The notes under the pieces are model-generated. The model was not told the origin of the DNA and did no database searches. It saw nothing but the letters and a program-made list of their open reading frames with translations. This document shows positions 16,709-25,078 of a DNA stretch of 64,000 nt, piece after piece. Position 1 is the stretch's first letter, and each line of letters opens with the position of its first letter. The DNA is from Zhengella mangrovi (GTDB lineage: Bacteria > Pseudomonadota > Alphaproteobacteria > Rhizobiales > Rhizobiaceae), in NCBI RefSeq assembly GCF_002727065.1, contig NZ_PDVP01000002.1, positions 310,001 to 374,000 of the forward strand, in the 5' to 3' direction. The translations under genes and the position numbers were made by a program.

Positions 16709-17236
16709 CTAGAGCGCCTTCAGGCCGGCGGCGTATTTTCGCTGCTTTTCCACATAGTGCATGGCCGACATCCGGAGCATGCCGATCGCCTGTTCATCGA
16801 GCGCGCGCACGACCTTGGCCGGCGATCCGACGATCAGGCTGTTGTCCGGGAACTCCTTGCCTTCGGTCACGAGCGCGCCGGCGCCGACGAGGCAGTTGTT
16901 GCCGATCCGGGCGCCGTTGAGGACGATGGCCCCCATGCCGATCAATGAATTGTCGCCGATGGTGCAGCCGTGCAGCATGGCGCGGTGGCCGATCGTGCAG
17001 CCCTTTCCGACCGTCAGCGGATAGCCGATATCGGTGTGCATCACCGTGTGTTCCTGGACATTGGTGCCGTCACCCAGCGTGATCGGCTCGTTGTCGCCGC
17101 GCAGGACCGCGCCGAACCAGATCCCGACATCGCGCCCGAGACGGATATCGGCAATGACGTGGGCATCGGGGGCGATCCAGACGCTGGCCTCGTCCTCGAA
17201 CACCGGGCGCCGCTCGTCGAGCGCATAGACAGGCAT
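16709..17236 (-). CDS. Gamma-class carbonic anhydrase-like protein
   Basis: 175-residue left-handed beta-helix protein of the gamma carbonic anhydrase/YrdA-PaaY type. Hexapeptide repeats run from about residue 20 to 140. Metal-ligand histidines are present in NVQEHTVMH and CTIGHRAMLHGCTIG, spaced as in the family. Whether it hydrates CO2 or, like many YrdA proteins, does something else cannot be decided; the typical acidic-loop proton shuttle of Cam is missing. It stands alone between a terminator and a small membrane protein gene. Confidence 0.92.
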   Translation of the reverse strand: MPVYALDERRPVFEDEASVWIAPDAHVIADIRLGRDVGIWFGAVLRGDNEPITLGDGTNVQEHTVMHTDIGYPLTVGKGCTIGHRAMLHGCTIGDNSLIGMGAIVLNGARIGNNCLVGAGALVTEGKEFPDNSLIVGSPAKVVRALDEQAIGMLRMSAMHYVEKQRKYAAGLKAL

Positions 17237-17281
17237 GCTTTTCTCCTTGTTTCAATCCGGGTCCCGATTCGGGCGCCTTCC

Positions 17282-17608
17282 TCACGCCGCCCCGTCGAAA
17301 ACCGCCGACAGCAGTGCCAGCGAGACCACGCCCAGGGCGACGACCCATACATTCACGACAACGAAGACACCTGCAAGCGCCGAACGGGAAATCGCCGCGT
17401 CGCGGCGGGCGTCCATGGCGTCGTTGAGCATCATGGCCGGGCCGGCAAAGGCCGTGAAGACCATGGAACGCAGGAGGCGCGCGGTGGAAACGAAGGGCGG
17501 CAGGAAGGTCACCGGCCGCGAAACGAGCGCCTCGGCTGTGGCCGCGACACAGCCCGTAACCGTCAGGCCGGTCAAATAGGCGAACAAAATCAACTGGACG
17601 CTACTCAT
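17282..17608 (-). CDS. Small conserved membrane protein, function unknown
   Basis: 108 residues from the ATG at 17608 with three hydrophobic stretches: VQLILFAYLTGLTVTGCVAA at the N-terminus, a weaker one around TARLLRSMVFTAFAGPAMML, and GVFVVVNVWVVALGVVSLAL at the C-terminus. Internal NDAMDARRDAAIS is polar. It resembles small rhizobial membrane proteins without assigned role. The upstream in-frame ATG at 17692 would lie inside the divergent gene's leader and is rejected. Confidence 0.65.
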   Translation of the reverse strand: MSSVQLILFAYLTGLTVTGCVAATAEALVSRPVTFLPPFVSTARLLRSMVFTAFAGPAMMLNDAMDARRDAAISRSALAGVFVVVNVWVVALGVVSLALLSAVFDGAA

Positions 17609-17712
17609 CTTTACGGACCGTTTACCATGTTGCACGAAGACTAAGACATTCTCCGCGTGCCGCAAGATGCGTGCCAGCGGACCGTGTTTCATGCCGGCAC
17701 AGAGTTTTGTCC

Positions 17713-18441
17713 ATGTCCGTCACCGCCGACCAGGATCTCATCGTCAAGCAACTGGACGCACGGTTCATGACGCGGGTTTTCATGGTGTTTGCCGGACTCG
17801 CGGTGGTCGCTGGCCTGATCCTGCTGGCCGGCCGTCATTTCAGCGGCATGATCGCCATGGCCGGGAACACCGAGGACACGACGATCCGGGAAATCGTGAC
17901 CGGCAACAACGTCTTCCACGTTCCGTCGAACATGATCCGCTACGAGCGGCAGCGTGCCGATGGCGCGCAGGACAAGCTGGAACTCTACGTCCGCTGGCCG
18001 GACATGACGGGCTACAAGCGCGTCCATGCCGACGATTTCAACAATGCCAGCGGCCGGCACAACATCGTCTTCCTGACCTTCCAGGAACAGATCATGTCGC
18101 GCGACATGTCCGGGCGCGTGGAGCCGATCTACCGCGACCTGATCATCGAACCCGGCATCGCCGGCCCGGGGGGGCTGACGATGCACGGTTTCAAGGAAAA
18201 GACCGGCTATCTGGATGAACTGCTGGTGCTGGGATCGCGCAAGGGGGAGCCCCCGTTCGCGGCGCGCTGCCTGGCTGGGGAAGCGGCCAGGCAATCCATG
18301 GCCGCATGCGAGCGCGACATCCACGTCGGCGACCACCTGTCGCTGACCTACCGCTTCTCCCGCGACCTGCTGGCCGACTGGCGCCGGCTGGACGCGGGCG
18401 TGGTGTCGCTTGCCAACAAGCTGCTCGTCACCGAGAAATGA
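17713..18441 (+). CDS. Single-pass membrane protein with large extracytoplasmic domain, function unknown
   Basis: 242 residues from the ATG at 17713. One N-terminal transmembrane segment (VFMVFAGLAVVAGLILLAG, about residues 22-40) anchors a domain of about 200 residues with several aromatic and charged motifs (IRYERQRADGAQDKLELYVRWPDMTGY, FLTFQEQIMSRDMSGRVEPIYRDL) and two cysteines in the C-terminal half. I do not recognise a named domain. Similar proteins occur in Hyphomicrobiales next to DUF3126 and cysE. Confidence 0.75.
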   Translation: MSVTADQDLIVKQLDARFMTRVFMVFAGLAVVAGLILLAGRHFSGMIAMAGNTEDTTIREIVTGNNVFHVPSNMIRYERQRADGAQDKLELYVRWPDMTGYKRVHADDFNNASGRHNIVFLTFQEQIMSRDMSGRVEPIYRDLIIEPGIAGPGGLTMHGFKEKTGYLDELLVLGSRKGEPPFAARCLAGEAARQSMAACERDIHVGDHLSLTYRFSRDLLADWRRLDAGVVSLANKLLVTEK

Positions 18442-18450
18442 GCCCGGGCA

Positions 18451-18675
18451 TCACTCCAGGTCGATATCCAGGATGGCCATGGCGAGGTTGTAGGAGACTT
18501 CGCCCTCTTCCTCGATCCGGTCGATGATGCCGAGGAATTCCTCACCCAGGTAAAGCTCGCAGGAATCGCTCTTGCGAGGACGCGCCTTGATCTGCAGGGC
18601 CTGGTTCATGAAGGTTTTCTTGAAATAGGCATCCAGCTTGCGCAACTCGTCGGGTTTCAAGGTATCCTGCTCCAT
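18451..18675 (-). CDS. DUF3126-family protein
   Basis: 74-residue small acidic protein of unknown function, conserved in Hyphomicrobiales. The family pattern is clear: LKPDELRKLDAYFKKTF, then KSDSCELYLGEEFLGIIDRIEEEGEVSYNLAMAILDIDL. It is upstream of no partner on its own strand but lies 3' of cysE (108-bp gap, same strand), the usual position. Predicted soluble. Confidence 0.88.
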   Translation of the reverse strand: MEQDTLKPDELRKLDAYFKKTFMNQALQIKARPRKSDSCELYLGEEFLGIIDRIEEEGEVSYNLAMAILDIDLE

Positions 18676-18783
18676 CTGGCAATTGACTGATTTTGGCCTT
18701 GCGGGGACACCCCTCGCCGGCCCCCGGCTTCTGGCATGGCTGCGGGCCGGGTGTAAACCCTGCCCTTCGCCTTTCCCCGCGGA

Positions 18784-19608
18784 TCAGCGATCCTCGAAGG
18801 CGATCCGCTGGTCCATGTCACGCGAGGGTTCCGCGCAACCGCTTTCGCCGACGATCCGGGCCGGAACGCCGGCCACGGTCTTGCACGGCGGAACGGGGTT
18901 GAGCACCACGGAGCCGGACGCGACCTTGGCCCCCGCACCGATCTCGATATTGCCGAGAATCTTGGCGCCGGCGCCGATCAGGACGCCGTGGCGGATCTTG
19001 GGATGGCGGTCGCCGTCTTCCTTGCCGGTCCCGCCGAGCGTCACGCCCTGCAGGATGGAGACATCGTCTTCGATGACCGCAGTCGCCCCGACGACAAGGC
19101 CGGTCGCGTGGTCGAGAAAGATGCCCTTGCCGATTCGCGTCGCCGGGTTGATGTCGGTCTGGAAGACGGCCGACGAGCGGCTCTGCAGGTAAAGCGCGAA
19201 ATCCTCGCGGCCGTTCTTCCAGAGCCAGTGGGCGAGCCGGTGGGTCTGGATAGCGTGGAAGCCCTTGAAGTAGAGCACCGGCTGGATGTAGCGCGTGCAG
19301 GCCGGATCGCGATCGTAGACCGCCTGGAGATCGACCCGCAGGCTTTCGGAGAAGGCCTGGTCCTCGCGCATCATCACGCCGAAGGTCTGGCGGATGAGAT
19401 CGGCGCCAAGGTCGGGGTGGTCGAGCCGTTCGGCGACCCGGTGAACGACGGCATCCTCGAGGGATTCGTGGTTGAGGACCGTCGAATACAGGAAGGCTGC
19501 CAGCAGTGGGTCGTTGGCGACAGCCTCCCGGGCTTCGCGACGCACTTCAGACCAGATCGGATCGACCGGCTTCAGATTGCCGGCGCTCTTGGCGGACTGG
19601 ACGGCCAT
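18784..19608 (-). CDS. cysE: Serine O-acetyltransferase
   Basis: Makes O-acetylserine from serine and acetyl-CoA, the first step of cysteine synthesis. The 274-residue protein has the N-terminal helical domain (WSEVRREAREAVANDPLLAAFLYSTVLNHESLEDAV) and the hexapeptide beta-helix with the active-site IGKGIFLDHATGLVVGATAV (catalytic His) and GKEDGDRHPKIRHGVLIGAGAKILGNIEIG. The C-terminal tail beyond the helix is where cysteine inhibition and OASS binding occur in the family. On the minus strand a TTTGAA-N16-CTATTT element precedes the gene. Confidence 0.96.
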   Translation of the reverse strand: MAVQSAKSAGNLKPVDPIWSEVRREAREAVANDPLLAAFLYSTVLNHESLEDAVVHRVAERLDHPDLGADLIRQTFGVMMREDQAFSESLRVDLQAVYDRDPACTRYIQPVLYFKGFHAIQTHRLAHWLWKNGREDFALYLQSRSSAVFQTDINPATRIGKGIFLDHATGLVVGATAVIEDDVSILQGVTLGGTGKEDGDRHPKIRHGVLIGAGAKILGNIEIGAGAKVASGSVVLNPVPPCKTVAGVPARIVGESGCAEPSRDMDQRIAFEDR

Positions 19609-19717
19609 GACGGTACCCTCGTCGTTGTTCGAGACACGGAAAATAGGTCAGAACGGCTTGCATTCAAACCGCATTCTTTACACAAGCCGGTGAAACAGCA
19701 TTTAACCGGGGAATGGC

Positions 19718-20509
19718 ATGGCCGAAATCACCGATGGACTGGACGCGGAATTCCATGACGGCATCGCCCGGATCACCATCCGGCGGCCTGAACGGAAGAA
19801 CGCCGTCACGCATGCCATGTGGCGTGCGCTCGCCGATCACGTCAACCGTTGCGCCGGCGATGACGGCGTGCGCGTGATGATCCTTTCCGGCGACGGCGCC
19901 GATTTTTCCGCAGGCGCCGATATCGGCGAGTTCGAAGCGGTCCGACGGGACGCCGAAACCGCGCGTGCCTACGAGATGGCCAACTCCGATGCCTTCGCGT
20001 CGCTTCGCCATGCCCCCTTCCCGGTGATCTCGGCGATTTCGGGCATCTGCTTCGGCGGCGGCTTCGGGCTGGCTGCGGCCTGCGACCTGCGGGTAGCCAC
20101 GCCGGACGCGGTGTTCGCCGTTCCGGCAGCGCGGCTTGGCCTGGCCTATCCGCAGGACGCCATGATCGACATCGTGACGGCGGCCGGAACGCAGATGGCG
20201 AAATGGCTGACGTTCTCGGCGGCCCGCATCACCGCCGCGCAGGCGCTGGCGGCCGGCTTCCTGCTGGAGATCGAGGCAGACCGGCCGGCATTGCAGGCGC
20301 GCACGACCGCCATGGCCGAAACGATCGCGGACAACGCGCCGCTGTCGGTTCGCGCGTCCAAGGCGGCAATCCACGCGGCGGCCAGCAAGGCCGATTCCGA
20401 CGCCGCGCTGGCACAGAAACTCGGGGCGATCACGTTCGACAGTGCGGATTACGCGGAGGGACGCGCGGCCTTCCGCGAAAAGCGCAGGCCCGTTTTCAAG
20501 GGCCGGTAG
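19718..20509 (+). CDS. Crotonase-fold protein (enoyl-CoA hydratase/isomerase family), probably not a hydratase
   Basis: 263-residue crotonase superfamily member. The oxyanion-hole segments are present (GADFSAGADIGEFE and ISGICFGGGFGLAAACDLRVAT). However, the two glutamates that act in true hydratases are replaced: the GGGCE-type position reads GGGFG and the PEI-type position reads VPAARLG. It therefore likely carries out a different CoA-ester reaction (isomerisation, dehalogenation or hydrolysis) or is annotated as hydratase only by homology. It is divergent from cysE and convergent with the alpha/beta hydrolase pair. Confidence 0.85.
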   Translation: MAEITDGLDAEFHDGIARITIRRPERKNAVTHAMWRALADHVNRCAGDDGVRVMILSGDGADFSAGADIGEFEAVRRDAETARAYEMANSDAFASLRHAPFPVISAISGICFGGGFGLAAACDLRVATPDAVFAVPAARLGLAYPQDAMIDIVTAAGTQMAKWLTFSAARITAAQALAAGFLLEIEADRPALQARTTAMAETIADNAPLSVRASKAAIHAAASKADSDAALAQKLGAITFDSADYAEGRAAFREKRRPVFKGR

Positions 20510-20518
20510 CGGGCAACG

Positions 20519-21388
20519 TCAGACGGCCTCGACGCGGCGGAGGAAATCGACGATCGCGTCGCAGAAGACATCGTTGCGGTCGCCGGCGACCATGTGCCCG
20601 GCCCCGCCGACATCGGCATATTCGCCCCGAGGCATGGCGGCGACGGTGGCCCGCGCGGTCTCCTCGTCGACGAGCTCCGACTGCATGCCGCGGACCAGCA
20701 GGACCGGCAGATCGAGCCGGTCGAGGTTGGATTCGAGCGCGATCATGTGGGCTTCCGCACCGCGGTCGATGTTGTATTCCCCGGTTGAGAACGCGGGATC
20801 CCAGTGCCAGCGGTAGCGGCCGTCGTCGCAAAGGCGCAGGTTCTTGCGCAGGCCATCCAGCGAACGCGGCCGCTTGCGGTGCGGCAGGTAGGAGGCAATG
20901 GCGTCGGCGGCTTCTTCCAGCGACCCGAACCCGTCGGCCAGGCGGGCCTGCATGAAGCCAAGGATGTGCGAGACGCCCGAGCGGTTCATGCGCGGCACGA
21001 TATCGACCAGCACCAGGGAGGTCAGGCGGGGCCGGATGTTGATCTCGGAGGCGAGGAACGAAAGCCCGCCGAGCGAGGCGCCCACGCCAGAGGGCGCTTC
21101 CCCGAACATGTCGGTCAACTGCTCGACCAGCGCCTCTGCGTCGCGGCCATAGTCGGCGAAGCGGTAGTGGCCGGAGGCAACCCACTCGCTGTCGCCATGG
21201 CCGCGCAAGTCGACGGCGACGGCGTGCATCCCGTTCTCGACAAGGCGGGCGGCCGTTCGCGACCAGGCATGGCGGGTCTGCCCGCCACCGTGCAGCAGAA
21301 GGACCGGATGGCCGCCGCTGCCCCAGATCTCGCCGGTCAGGCGATTGCCCTCGGCGCCGGTGAAAACCGTCTTTCGCGCATGCTTCAA
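20519..21388 (-). CDS. Alpha/beta-fold hydrolase
   Basis: 289-residue hydrolase of the epoxide-hydrolase/haloperoxidase-like group. The oxyanion loop LLHGGGQTRHAW, nucleophile elbow GASLGGLS (Ser) and late histidine GAGHMVAGD are visible; ARFLVRGMQSELVDEETA-like sequence supplies the acid. Substrate unknown. Its ATG overlaps the stop of the upstream hydrolase gene (ATGA), so the two are a coupled pair. Some relatives are annotated as esterases of CoA or peroxy-acid metabolism, but nothing here decides. Confidence 0.88.
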   Translation of the reverse strand: MKHARKTVFTGAEGNRLTGEIWGSGGHPVLLLHGGGQTRHAWSRTAARLVENGMHAVAVDLRGHGDSEWVASGHYRFADYGRDAEALVEQLTDMFGEAPSGVGASLGGLSFLASEINIRPRLTSLVLVDIVPRMNRSGVSHILGFMQARLADGFGSLEEAADAIASYLPHRKRPRSLDGLRKNLRLCDDGRYRWHWDPAFSTGEYNIDRGAEAHMIALESNLDRLDLPVLLVRGMQSELVDEETARATVAAMPRGEYADVGGAGHMVAGDRNDVFCDAIVDFLRRVEAV

Positions 21389-22140
21389 AGCGGATGCTCC
21401 GACAGGAATTGCAGCGCCCGCTTCTTGAAGGTGCGGTCGCCGACCGAGAGCATGTGATCGCGCCGCTCGATGTCAAAGGCCTCGCCCTTCGGCATCAGGG
21501 CGGCAAGCTTCTGCGGCGAACCGGCGATGTCATCGACCGTGCCGACGGCGACCAGTGCCGGAACGGCGATGCGGGCGACGTCGTCCTCGCTCAGCAGGTC
21601 GCGCGAACGGGAAATGCAGGCCGCCAGCGCCTTGCGGTCGCTCTTCGTCTGGTCGGCGAAAGTGCGGAACAGCTTGCCGCGCGGATGGGTGATGGCGTCC
21701 GGGTCGTCTGCAAGCAGCGCCTCGGCGATGGGATCCCAGTCGCCGACTCCCTCGACCATGCCGTATCCGAGACCGCCGAGGATGACCGACGCGACCTTGT
21801 CCGGGAAGAGCAGCGCCATGAAGGCGGTGATACGTGCGCCCATCGAATACCCCATGACATGGGCCCGCGGGATGCCGAGGTGATCGAGAAGTGCTGCGGC
21901 ATCCCCGGCCATGGCCTGCGGCGTGTAGGCTTCGGGATCGTAGATCTTTTCCGACCGGCCGTGGCCGCGATTGTCGATGGCGATGGCCCGGTAGCCGGCC
22001 TGGTTGAGGGTCTGGACCCAGCCGGGGGTGACCCAGTTGACCGAATGCGACGACCCGAACCCGTGAATGAGCAGGACCGGATCGCCCTCGCCCTCGTCGA
22101 TGAAGGCGAAATCATACCCGTCATGGCTGAAATGCTGCAT
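21385..22140 (-). CDS. Alpha/beta-fold hydrolase
   Basis: 251-residue hydrolase. Motifs: LIHGFGSSHSVNW (oxyanion loop), GYSMGARI (nucleophile Ser), AVGTVDDIAG (acid) and RRDHMLSVGD (His). The length and motifs resemble 3-oxoadipate enol-lactonase-type enzymes, though no aromatic-degradation genes are near. It is the first of two overlapping hydrolase genes and starts 20 bp after the end of the DUF192 gene on the same strand, so cspA-like, DUF192 and both hydrolases may be one transcript. Confidence 0.88.
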   Translation of the reverse strand: MQHFSHDGYDFAFIDEGEGDPVLLIHGFGSSHSVNWVTPGWVQTLNQAGYRAIAIDNRGHGRSEKIYDPEAYTPQAMAGDAAALLDHLGIPRAHVMGYSMGARITAFMALLFPDKVASVILGGLGYGMVEGVGDWDPIAEALLADDPDAITHPRGKLFRTFADQTKSDRKALAACISRSRDLLSEDDVARIAVPALVAVGTVDDIAGSPQKLAALMPKGEAFDIERRDHMLSVGDRTFKKRALQFLSEHPL

Positions 22141-22160
22141 GCAGACCCCGATCCGGCGTG

Positions 22161-22703
22161 TCAGTCGGCCGGGATGAGCGGATGAACCACCTTCACGCCC
22201 GGCCGGATACCGGCCTTTTGGGCCATTCCGGCGTTGAGTTCAAGCACGTAGCGGACGAGCCCGTTCGAGCGGAGGGCGTCGAGCGAGAACGGCACGCCGC
22301 GGCGGATCGAATCGACCGTGCCATCCTCGCGGATGTAGATGATGTCGAGCGGAAGGATGGTGTTCATCATCCAGAACGCGGCGCGGATGTTGTCCTGGAA
22401 GACGAAGAGCATGCCGTGGTCGTCCGGCATGGCGGTGCGGAACATCAGGCCGGTGCTGCGCTCGCCCGGCTCGTCGGCCACTTCGATGTGAAAGGAGAAG
22501 CTGCCCTTTTCGGTCGTGACCGTCAGGGGGACGGGATGAACCTCGAGGACCTGGCCCTGCCCTTCGGCGGTACCGGTCGGCGAATCCGCCCGCGCTGGCG
22601 CCGACGGCGCCAGCATGCATAGCGCCAAGGCGGCCAGCAGAACCGCCAGCCAGCCGGATCTCGCCCGTTTGCGGGGATCAGTTGGGAATGATGGGTGTGC
22701 CAA
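22161..22703 (-). CDS. Secreted DUF192 protein
   Basis: Periplasmic DUF192 protein of unknown function; a structural study places the family as small beta-barrel-like domains. The domain is clear: [55 protein letters not shown], and [20 protein letters not shown]. The start is uncertain. The TTG at 22703 gives a convincing signal peptide ([26 protein letters not shown]) and overlaps the cold-shock gene by 26 bp. The first in-frame ATG (about 22620) would leave almost no hydrophobic core. Pairing with a double-CSD protein is standard in rhizobia. Confidence 0.78.
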   Translation of the reverse strand: MAHPSFPTDPRKRARSGWLAVLLAALALCMLAPSAPARADSPTGTAEGQGQVLEVHPVPLTVTTEKGSFSFHIEVADEPGERSTGLMFRTAMPDDHGMLFVFQDNIRAAFWMMNTILPLDIIYIREDGTVDSIRRGVPFSLDALRSNGLVRYVLELNAGMAQKAGIRPGVKVVHPLIPAD

Positions 22704-23259
22704 GATCGGGATGAATCTCTGCCGCCATGAGCCCCTTGTCGCCACGACCGAACCGGACCAGGACGACCTGTCCGGGCCTGAGTTCGGCAATGCCGAACCG
22801 GCGCAGGGTTTCCATGTGCACGAAGATGTCTTCCGTTCCTTCCCCGCGGGTGAGGAAACCGAAGCCCTTGGTGCGGTTGAACCATTTGACGAGCGCACGT
22901 TCCAGCCCGCTTTCCGGGATGACGGAGACATGCGTGCGCGGTGCCGGTGCTTCGAGCGGATGGACCGCCGTGGAATTGTCCATCGACAGCACCTTGAACG
23001 CCTGCAGGCCGCGCTCGCCCGGCTTGACCAGGACCAGCACGCGCGCGCCCTCCAGCGCGGTCTGGAAACCGTCCCGGCGAAGGCATGTCACGTGAAGGAG
23101 AACATCACCCAGAATGGCGCGGTCGGGCACGATGAAACCGTACCCCTTCGCAACGTCGAACCACTTGATCGTGCCGGCGATTTCTTCCAGCCCCGCATCG
23201 CCGACGGAGCCCGTCTCAACATCCAAACTCCGGTCAGTCTCGGAGGTCTTTTCCCCCAT
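22678..23259 (-). CDS. Double cold-shock-domain protein
   Basis: 193-residue RNA-binding protein with two CSDs, at about residues 27-92 ([21 protein letters not shown]1-like) and 120-187 ([19 protein letters not shown] then DIFVHMETL as RNP2). The first copy's RNP2 (DVLLHVTCL) is degenerate, so the C-terminal domain may bind best. Fused double CSD proteins are typical of alphaproteobacteria and regulate at the mRNA level. The long upstream region contains an A/T-rich patch with a TATTAT hexamer on the minus strand. Confidence 0.93.
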   Translation of the reverse strand: MGEKTSETDRSLDVETGSVGDAGLEEIAGTIKWFDVAKGYGFIVPDRAILGDVLLHVTCLRRDGFQTALEGARVLVLVKPGERGLQAFKVLSMDNSTAVHPLEAPAPRTHVSVIPESGLERALVKWFNRTKGFGFLTRGEGTEDIFVHMETLRRFGIAELRPGQVVLVRFGRGDKGLMAAEIHPDLGTPIIPN

Positions 23260-23484
23260 CTGGCCGCACCTTTCAACAAATAATACAAACTGATTCTAAG
23301 TGGAATCATAACATCGGGTCTCGGAGACAAGGCAAGACCCCGTCCGGCAAATAACCGGGATTACCCACCGGCAAGCTGCGCGCGGCCCATGGCCCTTGAG
23401 GAAGGCGGGCATCGCGCCATATGCTGGGCACCGATCCGAAGAGCCCGCCCGGGCTCACCTTCCCCACTGCAAGGAGACCTGCCC

Positions 23485-23940
23485 ATGCGCTTCCGGCACA
23501 CGATGATCCGCGTCACCAACGTGGAGGAATCGCTCGATTTCTTCTGCAACAAGTTCGGCCTCGTCGAGACCCGCCGGGTCGACAATGACGCCGGCCGTTT
23601 CACCCTGATCTTCCTCGCCGCGCCGAAGGACGAGACGTCGGCGCGCGAGACGCGCGCCCCGGAAATCGAGCTGACCTACAACTGGCCGGGCGAAGAGGGT
23701 TCGACCGAGACCTATACCGGCGGACGCAACTTCGGCCATCTCGCCTACTCGGTCGATGACATCTATGCCACCTGCCAGGACCTGATGGACAAGGGCGTGA
23801 CCATCAACCGGCCGCCGCGCGACGGATACATGGCCTTCATCAAGTCGCCAGACGGCATTTCCATCGAACTCATCCAGGAAAACGGCCCCCTGGAGCCGAA
23901 GGAACCCTGGAAGAGCATGAAAAACACCGGAAGCTGGTAA
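23485..23940 (+). CDS. gloA: Lactoylglutathione lyase (glyoxalase I)
   Basis: Converts the methylglyoxal-glutathione hemithioacetal to S-lactoylglutathione. The 151-residue VOC protein shows RFRHTMIRVTNVEESLDFFCNKFGL, IELTYNWPGEEGSTETYTGGRNFGHLAYSVDD and FIKSPDGISIELIQ, including His5 and the C-terminal Glu among the metal ligands. The start at 23485 has AAGGAGA 7 nt upstream, a perfect Shine-Dalgarno. Convergent with the FAD oxidoreductase gene. Confidence 0.95.
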   Translation: MRFRHTMIRVTNVEESLDFFCNKFGLVETRRVDNDAGRFTLIFLAAPKDETSARETRAPEIELTYNWPGEEGSTETYTGGRNFGHLAYSVDDIYATCQDLMDKGVTINRPPRDGYMAFIKSPDGISIELIQENGPLEPKEPWKSMKNTGSW

Positions 23941-23947
23941 CACGGCG

Positions 23948-25078
23948 TCAACCGGGCCTTGCGGCCGTCGCGGGACCGGGCCATGCCAGCCCCAATGCAG
24001 CGTCCGCCATGGCGTGGGCAACGGCAAAGGTAATCTTGAACCCGCCGGTCGCCAGGATCACCGGACCCGCTCCCAGCCGCTGAACGACGGGGCTTGCCGA
24101 CGGCCCCTTCGGGCGGATGCCGGCCCAGCGTTCCACGACCGGGGCGTGCACGAGGGCGGGCGAGAGGTTCCGTGCCCTGGCGATGACCTGTTCCAGCCGC
24201 CCGTCGGTTTCCCTGGCATCGCTCCATTGCTTCTCCGACGTCGACCCGACCGCGACCAGCCCGTCATCATGGGCAATGGCATAGACGCCCTCGTCGTAGA
24301 GCACCGGCAGGGCGGGATCGACGGGCAGGACCGGGCGCAGGAGAGCCGACTGGCCCTTCACGCCCGCCCCACTGGGCGCATCCGGCAAGCCAGCAACGAG
24401 GCCGAAGCTCTGCCAGCCGGCGGCCACGATGACCGTGCCGGCCCGCACGCGTCCGCCGTTGGCGAGCAAGACGGTCCCGTCCTGCTCCACGCCGGACGCC
24501 GGGCAGCGGGCGGCGAGATCCGCCCTGCCGGCCAGCGCGCTCTGCACGGCATGGACAAGGCGGCGCGGCGCAAGACGGGCGGTGAAGGTTTCGACGGAAA
24601 AGCCGAACGGACCGGCGTCATCGCCGATCCAGCCCGGCGCCGGGTTCCTGTCCACGACGCGCCAGGACCAGTCCGGACCGCCTGCCCCGGCGCGCGGCCA
24701 GACCCGGCCAGCCTCGGCCGCCCACAGGGCATTGCGGTCGCGCTGGGCCGCGCTCGTCAAGGGGACGATCCGGCCGGTGCGCCGGTAGCCGCAGGACAGG
24801 CCGGTTTTCGCTTCCAGTTCTGCGATTTCGCGTTCCAGCGACAGCAGGCCATCGAGTTGCGCCTGTTTCTTCGGTGACCAGTTGACCGGCTGGTGCGGCA
24901 TCAGCGCCCCGAGATGGCCGTTCGAGCCGCCGCGCCCCGGCTCGCCGGCATCGAGAACCAGCGGGTGCAGGCCCCTGCGCGCGGCCTTGAGCGCACACCA
25001 GAGGCCGACGATCCCGGCGCCGACGATCACGAGCGGCGCACGAGATGGGATATCGCTTTTTGACAAGGAATCCGGCAT
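23948..25078 (-). CDS. DAO-family FAD-dependent oxidoreductase, possibly MnmC(o)-like
   Basis: 376-residue flavoprotein from the ATG at 25078. The dinucleotide motif is VIVGAGIVG (Gly20, Gly22, Gly25), and the DAO-fold end reads RWAGIRPKGPSASPVV ... ILATGGFKITFAVAHAMAD. The segment GGSNGHLGALMPHQPVN recalls the GASGNRQGALYP region of the FAD half of E. coli MnmC. The gene is divergent from, and overlaps by 34 bp, mnmD, the counterpart of MnmC's methyltransferase half. A role in wobble-uridine modification is thus an inference from similarity and position; D-amino-acid or glycine oxidation remains possible. Confidence 0.8.
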   Translation of the reverse strand: MPDSLSKSDIPSRAPLVIVGAGIVGLWCALKAARRGLHPLVLDAGEPGRGGSNGHLGALMPHQPVNWSPKKQAQLDGLLSLEREIAELEAKTGLSCGYRRTGRIVPLTSAAQRDRNALWAAEAGRVWPRAGAGGPDWSWRVVDRNPAPGWIGDDAGPFGFSVETFTARLAPRRLVHAVQSALAGRADLAARCPASGVEQDGTVLLANGGRVRAGTVIVAAGWQSFGLVAGLPDAPSGAGVKGQSALLRPVLPVDPALPVLYDEGVYAIAHDDGLVAVGSTSEKQWSDARETDGRLEQVIARARNLSPALVHAPVVERWAGIRPKGPSASPVVQRLGAGPVILATGGFKITFAVAHAMADAALGLAWPGPATAARPG

